64,000 nt of DNA, from NCBI GenBank assembly GCA_029718625.1, contig CM056380.1, positions 112,412,302 through 112,476,301 of the forward strand, given 5' to 3'. Positions within the stretch are counted from its first letter, which is position 1. Every line of letters starts with the position of its first letter. Source of the DNA: Synaphobranchus kaupii (Eukaryota; Chordata; Actinopteri; Anguilliformes; Synaphobranchidae). The notes under the pieces are model-generated. The model ran no database searches. It was not told where the DNA came from and worked only from the letters and a program-made list of their open reading frames with translations. Below, one piece after another: positions 11,171 to 23,660 of this stretch. The translations under genes were made by a program, and so were the position numbers.

Positions 11171-12261
11171 TGAATACTCCGGGGAACAATTCTGACCAAT
11201 GACCAACTGATCAGTGGCGTGGTACAGTATGGGGAGTGCTTAAGTTGGGCAGGCGACCGGGTTCGGCCCGTATACGGATTAGTTGAGGCACGGCTCTGGG
11301 AATTTGACGTGAAGAGAGCCCCTTGGACGTTTTTACGTCGGTTCTTGTCAAATTAGCCTTAAGGAGTCCTCTGAGTGCACGCTGACCGGGGCTCACAACT
11401 ATCTATGTAAAATATAATACATGTATTGTGTCGGCCAGACCCCCAACCTCTATGTTCTCCACCGAACTGAGATTCGGCAATAGTGCTAATCCCGGGAGCA
11501 TATATTGAGTAATGGTAGCATACATGGATGAGTCGAGTGTAACCACTCTGAGCTTCACGCATGATTAAAGTAAATTCTAAATTATATTTTAATATAGAGT
11601 CGAGTAAACCAATTGTAACTGTTACGCTTACTGTTTGGGATCATAGATATATTCAATGTGTCGTTCAGCTCCTGTGTGTGTGTTCTAATGCTTCCATTGG
11701 AATATTGACATTTGGACGACAGGTCGGATATATCCGTGATAACAACATGGCCCCGTTTACGAACGGAGAATTATAAGAATCGTACTGATACGTTTCAGGC
11801 CTGTCTTAAGCGGGATATGGAGCAGCGCATTCATATCTGACTCATGGCGACGGACTCAGTATATTCTTAAATGTACTTGTAATATATACATGACCGGAGG
11901 ATAAATCACTGAACTCTTTTTTATTTACATCACAACAGCAAAGGAAAAACATATTTACTCCTTCCCCTCCAGCTTTTCCCTCATTGGTCTAGCTGTGCGG
12001 GTTCTACACTGTTATTAACGGTTTATTAAGCAATAACAAGCATTACATCATGTCATGCAACTGTGACCCGCGTTATTCATTATATTCGAGATTACAGATG
12101 CAGCAAGATCAAGTTTGTGGGTTCGGCCTGAATTCAAATTTTTCAGGTACCTTTCTAGTTAGCACCCAAAACTGCCTACTTATATAGCAATAAAATACAA
12201 TAAAACACATGTTAATATCTTGAATTCTTTAAGTTTCAGTTGAGCTGGAAAGTCTGTCAAT
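11171..12261. other. single-copy DNA
   Basis: Nothing recognisable. A 71-codon frame at 11561-11776 and smaller ones have no protein family features. Confidence 0.55.
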
Positions 12262-12545
12262 TCAATTCAATTCAATTCAATTTTATTTATATAGCGCTTT
12301 TCACAGACGACTGTCACAAAGACGCTTTACAGGACAGAAAGGGGAGGAAAGGGGAAATAGGAAATGCCAGCTCTAAGCCAGCTCTAAGCCCCCAGATAGC
12401 AGAGGTAAATACTCTCTAGTAGGGAGAGAAAACCCTCATACAGTGGCGAGAAAAAACTCCCCGATGGGAAGAAATCTCGAGAGGAACCCGGCTATTGGGG
12501 GGATGCCCATCCTCCACTGGCCTATGGGTTGATTATTTTATAGGG
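12262..12545 (-). mobile_element. L2-type LINE or SINE 3' end (dispersed fish repeat)
   Basis: In plus orientation it starts with four TTCAA pentamers and TTTTATTTATATAGCGC, then AAAGACGCTTTACAGG, then AAACTCCCCGATGGG and GAGAGGAACCCGGC, ending in GCCCATCCTCC. This is the widespread fish repeat whose tail ends in simple pentamers, so the element lies on the minus strand. The ATTTATATAGCGC part is shared in outline with the L2 3' end at 46078-46450. It has no coding part. Confidence 0.65.
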
Positions 12546-13879
12546 AGGTATTCTACTCTGATGACTCCGTCATGTCAGAGCGCTGCTTCCCCTACACGGC
12601 TCCCTCACAGATGCTGGGTATTTTCTGACACAGAAAGAACAATCCCCAGCTTGCTTTAAATCCATATTCAGCCCCTGTATCTACCTAGAAATGTTCGGTT
12701 TCTCTGAAATGGGCACACACGCATTCCATATTTTTGACATTCGTGCTTGCGGGTTGAGATGCTTTGTTTATGCTAAGACGTGTCGACTACTGGAGCAGCT
12801 AATTCTTACAGCACGTACGCACGTTGGGTTACATCATGGCTACTCTTCAATACTGAAGCGCCAGTGCAAATTGGGCTCAAGCTTCACGAGCCTGAATTAT
12901 TAGAATCCTCGAGTTGCCTGGGTTATAGTCATTGAGCTATAGGCGCACTCTCCACTGATGGTTGAACGTTCGTAAGTTGCTTTATTTATTTTAGCTCTCG
13001 GTCAGTACACAGAATGAATATTCTGTGAGAATTCTTATGCAGGCTTCACTTACAGAAACAAGCGAAACAGGGCACTCACTGACTGTGGTTTTCTTTCACT
13101 GCGTGAGAGGCATCGGATCTGGCAGTGCTTGCAGACTTGCAGAAACCACAGCCTCCCTGCCTATGAGTACTTCATAAGATAACATGTTAATGTTAATTCT
13201 TATGGAATTAAATGCTACATCTAGTTAACTTAAAATTATTCTTTTTTTTATGTTATCTGATTTTTATTTCTGATTTGATATTATGTAAACAGACAGAAAA
13301 AATGTGACATTTTTTAATTTATCATCAATATGCTAATACTTCACTATTAGTATACTGTAGGTGGCAAATGGTGACAAAATATCGAGGGAGAAATTATTGT
13401 TTGCATATATAATAACTGGAATATGTAGCTATATTTCCAATTTAGTGGCATGCTCACACTAACTAACACACACACACACATTAATTATGATTTACAATTT
13501 TAAAATTTGGCTTAAGGCTTAAACGTGAGCCCGAGAACAACATAACGTAGCCCACAACATAAGTGTCAAACTATATTAGTGAACTATTGCACATACTGTA
13601 AATACATCCTCCTGCCAAATGAACAAATACATTAATCTACATTACCAAACATGATGCACACATGTTCTTAATACCAAATAAACAAATACATATTTTCCAA
13701 GAATTATTGTATTGAGAGCATGGTAGAAAGTGCTGGAAGGTGCTACAATGATCCAGAGGGACGCAGATATCAACAAAGGCACCAGGTCGTCTTGTCTGAA
13801 TGGAAGTGAGATAGGTTTGTCCCAATTTCCCTTAATATTGTGTAAATAACGCACATGCATGCATGCACGTGCACACACG
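12546..13879. other. single-copy DNA
   Basis: AT-rich with a short CA run at about 13467. No exon or element recognised. Confidence 0.55.
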
Positions 13880-13880
13880 T

Positions 13881-13958
<78 letters not shown>

Positions 13959-13966
13959 AGACACAG
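13880..13966. repeat. (CA)n microsatellite
   Basis: About 37 CA units with CACAGA variants at the end, preceded by GCATGCATGCACGTGC. The long frames across it (Cys-Val or His-Thr repeats) are artefacts of the dinucleotide. Confidence 0.97.
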
Positions 13967-14967
13967 ACTGTGAGTATGGCTGTAGGCTCTCACTTTTACG
14001 ACGATCTCATTTCGTACTTTCCTTTGACTGGTCGAGTGAGTCCATTTCATGTGGGTTATTTTACCAGGCAAATGTACACTGTTTACATTGTTGCAAAAAT
14101 GATAAGCTACATTTGCTCTGTCCATTTGAATACTGTACCAGCAACTGTGATAAATTAAAAATACAGGGACTCTTAACCTTGAGGCAAATGCCAAACACAC
14201 TCATTTGATACTGCAATGCATGAGAGAAAATCCAACGGCCCGCACTGTAATGGACGGTAGATGTATACATCTTGGCCTGGGGCCGCTACTATGATCTGCA
14301 GCAATCATAAATACATAATCACTTCCTTTGAAATAAACTACAGAGGAATATTATTCTGAGAGTAGTTTCAAATCTCTTCAGGATTTCATCTTGCTGTATT
14401 GGGGGTGGATAAACAACATATGTGTGACACATATAGGTGCCACTTTCCTGAGATCCCCTACGCAAATGTCGAACTGCAGCTTTCAAATGAATCAGGGTCA
14501 TCAAAATGTGAAAAACAAACAAAAAATACAATAAGCATAAATACAGTAAATAAACAAGAGAAATTAAACACAAATGAAGAGTAGACAATGACCGCAAAAA
14601 CCCCCCACAAAAAAAGAGAGCAAAGCCTGACGCTGTCCTTTATACTTCACATTTTTGTTTTTTTTCGATGGCGGGAAGCAGGACTGTTACAAAACGCACA
14701 GAAGAGTGCCACTTGAGTGCAGAAGAGTGCGGACGCTGAAGAGGGCGGCCAGGAGACACCGTGCGCCAAATGAGCCAAGGACAAGAGACGTTAATGTTGT
14801 CGATGAGCCCTTGACGGGAAAACAAATACGGCGCCGGCCGTGGTTTTAAAGAGACGTCAAGTACATTAATGACAGAAAAGGGTGGACTTCAGACCAAGAG
14901 CCTGACTGATGTGTCACTAAGAGCCACTCAGACTGTGCGCGCAACCTAATCTGAAACGACATTGTCA
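13967..14967. other. single-copy DNA
   Basis: Nothing recognisable. The part around 14690-14840 is richer in CpG and GC than its flanks, but the small frames there do not resemble a known protein. Confidence 0.5.
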
Positions 14968-14969
14968 GG

Positions 14970-15000
<31 letters not shown>

Positions 15001-15128
15001 AGGGAGAGGAAGTGAGAGGGAGTGGGAGAGAAAGAGACAGAGAAAGAGACAGGGAGAGGGAGTGAGAGACAGAGATAGACAGAGAGAGAGAGAGGGAGAG
15101 AGAGGGAGAGAGAGAGAGAGAGAGAGAC
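14968..15128. repeat. (GA)n-rich polypurine tract
   Basis: About 160 bp of GA and GGGA units. On the minus strand it is a long CT tract. The minus-strand frame with serine-leucine repeats is a by-product. Confidence 0.95.
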
Positions 15129-15249
15129 CGGGCTAGGAATTGTATGTGGTGACAGAAAACAGAAATGAGGACAGGGATACTGGTGCCATATTAGTGGCAC
15201 GCATATTCTAACACCGCCTTCAATTCTAACCCAACTTGACACCGTCTCC

Positions 15250-15880
15250 TACCACTTCAAAGCAGTCCCCCACTCAGCCTCTGCGGCGAGCCCTGCCTCC
15301 GCGATGTCACTCCAAACCCGGGCCTCCTTACAGAGCCGGTTACTGTCAGGCCTGTTCCGTCAGGCGGGAGGGAGACACACAGGCCCGGGGACAAACTCCG
15401 TCAATCTAAATTTGGACTTTTGCAGGAGAAGTCTACTCATTTTCCCTGATATCTGAGCTACGCGAGGTGATCCAAACGCCGGAGTGTGAGGAGCTGTCGC
15501 CTCCTGTAAAAATCTCCGGCCCGGGGTGACGACGACGCCCGCCCCGCCCGCCCGCCCTTCCGGAGCACCGAGCCAAGGCATCGGACACTCCCGGCGAGGG
15601 GAAATGAACTCCAGCCGCTCGCCTGGGGGGATGTAGGTGGCGAACGTTGCCGAAGCCAGCTGAGCGCTTTGGGAATACCGCGGTCGGAAGTGGTTGCTTC
15701 TGAGTAGAGGCCGGACGCTTTAAAGATCATCTGCCGAGACTCGCGGCTGCGACTCAATTTCAACGTCTCTGTCAGAGCGGGCCTTGCGCAAAAAAAAACC
15801 TGGATTGGCTTCCCAACGCTTCCCAACGCCAAAGTCCCTGTGTTTCCTCCGCCCCGCGTGAGCAAATCTGCTGGATTCAA
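15250..15880. promoter_or_regulatory. CpG-rich block, candidate CpG island
   Basis: CpG and GC density rise sharply relative to the flanks (GGCCCGGGG, GACGACGACGCCC, CCGCCCGCCCGCCC, CTCCGGCCCGGGG). Such blocks often mark promoters or Polycomb-bound developmental DNA. A 140-codon minus-strand frame spans 15458-15880 but is arginine-rich, typical of chance frames in GC-rich DNA, and has no domain I can name. No TATA box or clear start region was found. Confidence 0.45.
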
Positions 15881-17339
15881 GAAGACTCAGATTTAACAAC
15901 CTCAACAACGCATGACTGATTGGATCCTCCTCCTTTTTGTTTAAGAATAACTCTTAAATCGATTACCATCTTCAAAACCTATTAGTTTTTCCAATCTATA
16001 TTTTCTCAGTGTTATCTGTTCTGCTCTGTACCTAGTTTGTGGTACATGAGGTACAGTATAAAGGCTGCATTATAAGGGTCTGAATGGGTGATTTACCACA
16101 GCGATATGTGCTCTGTGTGCTTGGTGTAAGGGCCGCTCTGTTTACACAGATATTATTTGTCATGTGTAATATTACATTGGGACAGCTTGAGGGTTTTGGA
16201 ACCCTGTCCAAGAATCACAGTAGAATGTCTCGTTGCTCCACTCCAAGAATTAAACCGTATTCCCCAGTGCGAACTCTGAATCATCCCAGACCATCGAGTT
16301 TAATTTACCACTGGTCTTCTCTAAACATTTTCCCCCTCGTGTTTATCTTTGGTCTGATTCATAAGACTAGAGGTTAATGACCAACGGTCCCATTGGGAAC
16401 AGCTTCAAAAGGCACAATCTTTTGACAAAAATGCATAGGTTTTGCTTGAGAAAACAAGCCCACGCAAAACTTGACCTAGCTTGTGGGGAACAAACCGGTA
16501 GCCTGCATACCAAAGGTAACCGAGAACCAGCCTGGCATTGACATTACTCCTTTTGTTATTTGGATTAAATGGCCAAATATTATTTGAACTACAGACTGAG
16601 AATGCAATGCAAAGACTTTTACATTTTGGTCAAAGCAAGGACAATCTGAAAATCAAGCTTGTTTTGGATCTAATTTGCCACTTCAACATCACCACATATA
16701 CTGAAATTGAGCTTATTTATATATTGTTTACCCAGAGATATCAATTTAATTCATTTACCAGTGTATTACATGTTTATCGCAAACAGGCATTTATAATGAA
16801 AACACTATGTGTTTACTTGGATACCTTCCTGACCTTTGAGTCAATTTCTTTTGTAATCCTCTTTGTCTTATTATTTTAAAAATGTTATGCATTTGTTATC
16901 TCTTATAGAAGTGACCAGCATCATGCATTATGTGCTTGTGCGCTCCAGCCGTAATACATGTTTTCCCCTCTCTGCATGGCTCCTATTGCGAAGGGCACTG
17001 TGCCCAAAGCTTGCTGACGGTTTCAGCCCTTACTGGTGGAGAAATGGCCAGAGCAACATTCAGGAATAAACCATATCATGTTCCATACGGGTTCAGGTCA
17101 GGTGGGGTGTTTCACATCTGACTCTTATTCTGAGTAGGATCTATTTTTCATGAACGACCCGATTAGATCTTGATTCCTGTATTTGCATCTGGAACAAAGT
17201 GTTCCGAGTTTATTTTCCATATGGTGCATGTTTGAATACATGGTCAATTCTGCATGGCCTTGGTGTAACCAAGCTTTTCTCCTGGTCGCATGAAATGACC
17301 TCATAGTTAGGACTGGTACTGTCCTATTGGACTAAACAC
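15881..17339. other. single-copy AT-rich DNA
   Basis: Nothing recognisable. Open frames of 97 and 113 codons at 16084 and 16538 have no family features. Confidence 0.55.
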
Positions 17340-17780
17340 AACGGGGCTGATTAGACTCCATCGATCGCACTCGCCGCACACATCAGCCTTTCACGCCAGA
17401 TAAGCGCGCTCCCACAAGCGCAATCCCACTTCAAAGTATTCGATGACGCGGCGATTCCGCAGTTTTCCCGTCTGGGAAAGGAGTCTGGAAAACTCCACGG
17501 AGCGATTGACGCGCCGATAGCGGAAAAAGACGAGCAGTCGAGCTCCCCCCGGCGAGACGAGAGACGAGCGTGTTCAGCGCGAGCTGGCGACCGCCCGACG
17601 AAGCGGAGATGGCCGCCCCCTTTAACGCCGCCCAGGGGTCTTGGCACGGCCGGAGACAAACGCTGAAATTTAAAAAAGAGAAAAGAGAGAGAGAGAGAGA
17701 GAGAGAGGGAGAAGGGGAAAGTGAAACTCTGGCTCTTTCCCGTGCGAGGCGAGGCTGGGAAAGTGAGAAGCTTTGTCCGA
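17340..17780. promoter_or_regulatory. CpG-rich block, candidate CpG island
   Basis: Dense CpG runs from about 17365 to 17660 (GACGCGGCGATTCCGC, GACGCGCCGATAGCGG, CGAGCTGGCGACCGCC). GATGGCCGCC at 17609 resembles a YY1-type core. A (GA)n tract at 17677-17712 makes a minus-strand CT tract ending AAATTTCAG, an acceptor-like site. A minus-strand frame of about 105 codons follows to a stop near 17351, but its composition is that of a chance GC-rich frame. Confidence 0.4.
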
Positions 17781-18190
17781 GTCGGTCTGTACAGAGCAGA
17801 TGCATGACGGTATAACTCTATTGTGTCAGGGCTTGGCTTCATCCAGAACGTTCCAGGCCAACACGAGGATTCCGTCATGCCAGCCCTGTCAAACATTTAT
17901 TTAAAATGGTGTACATTAAGCAGGCACACAAAGCCATCTGGGAGCCATTGTTTGCATCATGCTATCAGCATGGATATGATTTGCAGAACTCTCTTTTTTT
18001 ATTATTATTTTTTTTAACTGGGTGTATAAGAGTAGATGACCTTCCTGTTCCTCTTTAGACACTAGTTCCTCAGCTTTATGAGCCCACAACCCACTTAACA
18101 AGCAAATACACTCACTGTGACCTTGAGGAAAATGTGGGCTAACACCTATGGGTCCATGAATACCCTAGCAGTGACCACATTGACATAGGT
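17781..18190. other. single-copy DNA
   Basis: Nothing recognisable; contains a T-run at 17993-18014. Confidence 0.55.
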
Positions 18191-18855
18191 CAGGGTTGGA
18201 CAACTCCAGGCCTCACGAGCCGGTGTGTCTGCAGGTTTTTGCTGCAACCAGTTACCCTGGCTCAATCAGCCAATTAGTCGTATCCACCAACACCGCTTCA
18301 CTCGTAAATTAGACCACAATAAAGCACTACAATACAGGCATACAGACACAAGAGCTGCTGTTCATATCGCGGAATGTTGCTAAAATATCAAATCATGTAA
18401 ATGATTGGGCTAATTAAATAACTGGTAACTGGTGGCAGAAAAAACCTGCACAATGGCTAACGAGGCCAACGGCCAATCCAGACTAATCACGTAACGGCCA
18501 ATCCAGACTAATCACGTAACGACCGATCCAGACTAATCACGTAACGACCGATCCAGACTAATCACGTAACGACCGATCCAGACTAATCACGTAACGGCCA
18601 ATCCAGACTAATCACGTAACGGCCAATCCAGACTAATCACGTAACGGCCAATCCAGACTAATCACGTAACGACCGATCCAGACTAATCACGTAACGGCCG
18701 ATCCAGACTAATCACGTAACGGCCAATCCAGACTAATCACGTAACGACCAATCCAGACTAATCATGTAACGACCGATCCAGACTAATCATGTAACGACCG
18801 ATCCAGACTAATCATGTAACGACCAATCCAGACTAATCACGTCCAGGGATTTTGC
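18191..18855. mobile_element. hAT-like MITE with its right end expanded into a minisatellite
   Basis: The left end CAGGGTTGGACAACTCCAGG and inner CTGCAGGTTTTTGCTGC are mirrored by GGCAGAAAAAACCTGCAC at 18434-18451, and CAGTTACC is mirrored by GGTAACTGG. After the mirrored CTGCAC, the expected terminal inverted repeat (complement of the left end) aligns to AATGGCTAACGAGGCCAACGG and CCAATCCAG. From that point a 25-bp unit repeats about 15 times. The element therefore lacks a clean right terminus. There is no coding sequence. Confidence 0.6.
18465..18842. repeat. 25-bp minisatellite, about 15 copies
   Basis: The unit contains GGCCAATCCAGACTAATCAC and then GTAAC. Variants are GACCGATCC, GACCAATCC and AATCATG. 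All copies are 25 bp. Each unit carries CCAAT and TAATC (a bicoid-class homeodomain core), so the array holds about 15 evenly spaced potential sites. Function is not implied. Confidence 0.95.
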
Positions 18856-19399
18856 TCTTTTCTATTCTACCACTTTACAGATCTTTACAGATACAGATTA
18901 GGCAACTTGGCCGTTTACAGTAAAACTAGAGTGAAATCATGTTAAATGCAACACTTTCCAACACAATATGTCTCTTTTACAAGAAACGTCACCTTGTTTA
19001 GGCTTGTACGGTGGTATAATACGCAATAATACAAATCACATAAGCATTAATTAACATTAATAATTTATAGACAAAAGCAACAAAGGCAGAGGCAGAAACA
19101 GTACAATGTATAAACAAGGTACAAAACATCCAATATTATGGTAAGATGATTATGTACATTAAGAATAAATGCACAGAGTAAAATGACGGAGACAAATCAT
19201 TCTCCATGCGTGGGTCACGATTGGTCCGTTTTCTGCTTTATGGCGCTGTTGCGTGACGGGATTTACGATATTTCTATTTTCCAGCTGAAGTACGTTAATG
19301 CATACAGGAATAATCTCCCTCAGTGGCAGCGTGCTGAGTTATCTGTCCGAGTGAGCATTTCTGTATGAAAGCTGTAAGGACAGGGTTAAAGCCCAGTTA
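18856..19399. other. single-copy AT-rich DNA
   Basis: Nothing recognisable. Confidence 0.55.
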
Positions 19400-19930
19400 G
19401 AAAATTAAAAAAATGTCTCCAGCCAAAGCCAGCGAGGCCTTCTGTTTAACTGAAGCCTCCAGGAAAACACAAATTAATCAACAGCGGGCTGAAGTGGGTT
19501 TAATGATTGCACTCTGCATACAATCAGCTTTTCCCTTTTCAAGGGCCATCAATATGTCATGGGAAGACATATCCAAAGGATGTAGCTCTCACCACCAAGG
19601 TTATCTATTCTCTGCAAGCCTCCACGCCTTGCAGGCCTCTCTATTTTACACCGTCTGCGTCCAACGTTTTCATCAACTCCGTAATCAATCAGGGTAATAA
19701 TGTTGTGCGAAAAATCAATTAACGGCGCAATTAAACTTTGCTTATCATCTCGCAGTGCTGAAAGGGTACCTGAGGGGGAGATAGACTCTCTCTCCGCGCG
19801 GGCATCCATAACCCCAATGCGCAAGTGAATTATGGGCTTAGACAGATGCAGGCGGGTATCCGCGCCATTGTTCCGGAACAATATCTCAGGCTGTTTGTTT
19901 GGCTGTCATTGCCGGCGCCATGCGATACAC
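19400..19930. promoter_or_regulatory. candidate conserved non-coding element
   Basis: Complex, repeat-free, moderately GC-balanced sequence with clustered homeodomain and PBX-type cores (AAATTAATCAACAG, GTAATCAATCAGGG, AAATCAATTAACGG). Composition and motif density resemble vertebrate developmental enhancers. Conservation cannot be seen from one genome, so this is inference from texture. Confidence 0.25.
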
Positions 19931-22049
19931 TTTAGTGTCTAGAGACCGCAACGTGCGGCTCTGTTCAGCCCTCTACACGTGTGCCACGCTGGGGACTAAA
20001 ACAAGATGGTTCCAATAATTGAGATACAAAGTTTTTGTCACAAGAAAAAAAACAAACCAAAAAAAAATAAAAAAATAATATTGAGAAGAATAATCATGTT
20101 TTTTTTTTGTTTTTTTTTACAGAGCCTGTATTCACAAATCCTCTCACAGTTAGGTGTGCTGATCCAATCCTGCTCTATGACTATGGGCCCAGGTTTAGGT
20201 CATATCATATGATACAGACCTAAAGGGAAAGTGCTCTTTCTGGAGTTTTAGTGTCAGTGTTAGTTTTAGAGTATTTATCTGATTGGCCCAGGCAGTTTTA
20301 GTGTGTAATGTAGGACATTTTAAAGACAGAAGTTTCTGATGACCCGCTGGCCAGTCAAAAACTTAAGAACTTTCACCCTAAAACTGAATAATGTATAAAA
20401 CAACAGAAATTGAAGTATCACTTTAAATGCTGTAGGTCAGACCTAGGTTCTGCAGTGTTATATAAACTTCAGCCTATATTGTGTCACTGCAAAAACACAG
20501 TGTGTAAATTCAAAAAATATTTGTCCACTTCTAATCCAGAATAAACAGCAGTACACATTGAAAAGGCAATTTTAAAGGTATTTACCACACATCCAGGTGC
20601 AATACCTGGGTTTGTGTATTTGCCTAACTGCAATACAAAAGCGTAATAATTCTACAAACCTACTACGCCTTGTTCTCTGAGCTGAGATTTCTAATCGATA
20701 TCAAACTTTCACTCTCACGTGTCAGTGGATTATAGGGGTACTGTGACAATATCACTGTTTAATAGGAAGTATGAAATGTTCCATGATCCAATAAAAATAA
20801 GAGATTTTCAAACAGCTTAATTTTGATGATTGTCTGTCATCTACTTTGTAATTACAGGATTAGAGCATTCATTCCTTTCTACCACAACAACCAAGGCTGA
20901 TTTTAATGACATACTGAAAGTAAAATTTTCCATTCACTAAGAAATACCTGCATTGGACTATAAATATACATCAGTGTTGGAAATAAACATTTAAAGACCT
21001 GATATGTGTTTACTCATTTAAGAGGGAGATAAATGTCACATGTAGTACATATTCATCTGGTGCTCAAAAAATCAAACGAATATTTGGTCATATGACAGTG
21101 TTGGACTGTTTGATTCCAGATCAATGAGGCAGAGATACTGTTATGTGTAATATTTGTAGGCCGAAGTTATTGACAAACTGTCATTTTTTGAATTGTTCTG
21201 TCACCACCGCATCATCTGTCAGGGATTTGAGAGGCGTCCATGACAAACGTGGTACCACGAAAAGCTAGTTTTATGGAAAATTACAGATACATTATGCTCT
21301 GCCACAGGATAGGGTATTGTACATTAATGGATCAAATAGCAGTCACAAACTAAAAATAGTGATAGTAATGCCTTTTAAAAATGCTATTTTTAGATTTGCG
21401 ATTATTCATTTGCATGAAAAAAGAGTGGGAACTTAGGATCTGGCCCATCATGGTGCATAACTTCTCGAGCCATTTTTAAAAAATTTTGTCAGACATTAAA
21501 TAAAAATACAGTAAAACATGCTTGCATTCATATACTCATTCACAGGTTTCGAGGTTCCTCTTGAGATTACAATATGATCGTCTGAAATGATACGTTAAAG
21601 ATTTCTTAAAGGAGAAAATGTCCCCTGCATGGCATGGTTTTTGTTGTACATTTTATTACTATACTTTTGAACACACTGTTACAAAGAACTATAAATTACC
21701 CCAAGATGATTATCGTGTTTCATGCATTATGATACAAAAAGTGATTCGGTGAAAGAGAAAAGGATATGTTTTCGCCCTCCAAGGGGAAGACTATACCTCA
21801 TTTATTTGAGGTAAACCACAGTTATTCTTAACCCAACGGACTCTCGGCCTGCTCCATGGGAAATACAAACAGGGAAATTGAGAGTATTCTCATTTATATT
21901 GACTCTCCTGTTCTTGCCCCTCTTGCTTGTACTAATGTGCTCACTATCCTTCAATAACCTCCAATGAAAGTTTAATGGACAGCTTACAGGTTTCAATCGC
22001 CTTTAGTTCACTGCAATAAAAAATGAGTCCAATAAGTAGAAATAATTGA
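19931..22049. other. single-copy AT-rich DNA
   Basis: No element, exon or array recognised. Poly-A/T runs lie at 20045-20075 and 20099-20118. Confidence 0.55.
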
Positions 22050-22400
22050 CATTATGATCCATGCGTCTGGCCCGTACACATTGTAAGCAAACAACATCAG
22101 CGGCCGCATCGTTCAACTTCAGCGCATTAATGACAAAGTAGGTGCCATTTGACCCATACGTGGGAACCGGGAGATTGATTTGTGCCAATATTCATCTGTA
22201 ATTCATTAATACTCTACAGCTGCAGCGCATGGGCTGTTAACGGCGGCCATTTTAAACTCAAACGCTAAATCCTCAGAAGCACATTTAATTAGGTGTGATC
22301 ACAAGCCTTTATTTTGTTTCCCCGTGTTTTCGATGGCGGTCTCGCTGTACCTCGCCGGCACACGGATCACGCTGACGCTTCTGGCAGGTTCCGCTGACAG
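22050..22400. promoter_or_regulatory. candidate conserved non-coding element
   Basis: Repeat-free complex sequence with an E-box (CAGCTG at about 22219), TTTAATTAGG, CATTAATGAC and GGCGGCCATTTTAA (YY1-like). The texture suggests a regulatory element, but comparison with another fish genome is the only real test. Confidence 0.25.
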
Positions 22401-23377
22401 GTTCAGCAATCATATATCAACTTGAACCCCCAAGTTGAAAACATTTCTAATTTTGACTCGTTTGTTGATCTAACGAGGACGAACCAAAGGGTCTTCATTG
22501 TGAACATGAAATGCACACACACAAAAAAAACATGTTCTGTTACAAACAATAAAGAGCCCGGTCCCTCTTGCATCTTTGCTAAAGCTGGCCTGTCTGTCAG
22601 TTTTGTGACAGGCTAATATCTAGATCCAAGAATGATGTGACACGATTCAAAATGTTTCAGCCATTTTCTTGTGTTTACTAAATGTCTGCTTTGCTCTACT
22701 CCTTGCTGAACTCACAGCAAACACAAAATCATTACTAATTTACATTATCTAAATAAACCTAAAGAATAACCTCACACACTGTATTCTCTTAAACAAACGC
22801 ATTACACAGTAACAAATGAGACCGAGCGTAGGTTAAACTGCACTTCACTTAATCAATACAACCTCCAGAGACAATGAGGAATGCCAGAGCTTTATGAAGA
22901 CGTCTACTATTGATAACGGGTGGAAGCTTCCTTCAGATAAACATAGTCTTACAAATAAACAACTACCGATTCAAATAGAACTGTTACAACCACTATTATT
23001 GCCATTGCATCATCTACATTTCAATACACAATATGTCATCATTTCAACACTATTTTTCGTAGAACAAATTTTTAAAAAGTCAATTACATATATATCTTTA
23101 AACTGAAAAAATATGTATATTATATACTAGATGGGTTCTACAGCTAAATAAAAATCACAGCTTTAACCAAATGCCATTACAGGCGGGTATCAATTGCTGT
23201 CAAATTACGCAATAATCAGACTGAACACTTTGTTTATGGAAAAAAATCACTTAATTTTTTACTTAATTAGTTAATTGATTACTTTACATTACAAACGTTT
23301 GTTAGCCAGAAACGTTCCTGGAATTACTATGTAGCAGAGAACACACCAAGAAATTCTCAATTTATTGATCACCTTAG
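22401..23377. other. single-copy AT-rich DNA
   Basis: Nothing recognisable; small frames only. Confidence 0.55.
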
Positions 23378-23378
23378 A

Positions 23379-23450
23379 CCAGCGGTGGGGAACCTCATCC
23401 GCAAAGGGCCCCCCCCCCCCCCCCCCCGCTTTAGACCAAGCTGTACCTCA
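23379..23450. mobile_element. hAT-like terminal fragment with a C-run
   Basis: CAGCGGTGGGGAACCTCATCC resembles the left terminus of common fish hAT-type elements. It is followed by a run of 19 C at 23409-23427. No matching right terminus was found, so the fragment is truncated or mis-assigned. Confidence 0.35.
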
Positions 23451-23509
23451 TGTATCATTCTGTTACCCCTGCCCCCAAGTTTCTCAGCAATGCAGTCGGA
23501 CATTAGCTG

Positions 23510-23660
23510 ACTCGTCAAATAGCTTTGAGTGTTATCTAGGGCAACTTAAAAAGCTTCACATGACACATTTATACAGCTGGATACGTTAGCGCCGAAGGGC
23601 GCAACCAGCAGGAATCCAACGGCTACCCTCTGGTAACAAGGATACAGCGACACCACACTG
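23510..23660 (-). mobile_element. degenerate V-SINE-like fragment
   Basis: On the minus strand the order GTATCCAGCTGTATAAATG, then AGTTGCCCTAGATAAC and CAAAGCTATTTGAC matches, with many substitutions, the TATCCAGCTGTATAAATGG and AGTCGCTCTGGATAAGAGCG core of the V-SINE at 39324-39564. It is an older copy of the same superfamily. Confidence 0.55.

Noticed and set aside
15458..15880. 140-codon minus-strand frame
   Set aside because: GC-rich chance frame with no family features or splice context.
17351..17670. Minus-strand acceptor plus 105-codon frame in the CpG-rich block
   Set aside because: CT tract plus AG is common here, and the peptide has the Arg/Ser/Gly-rich look of a chance GC-rich frame. 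Kept only as a CpG-rich block.
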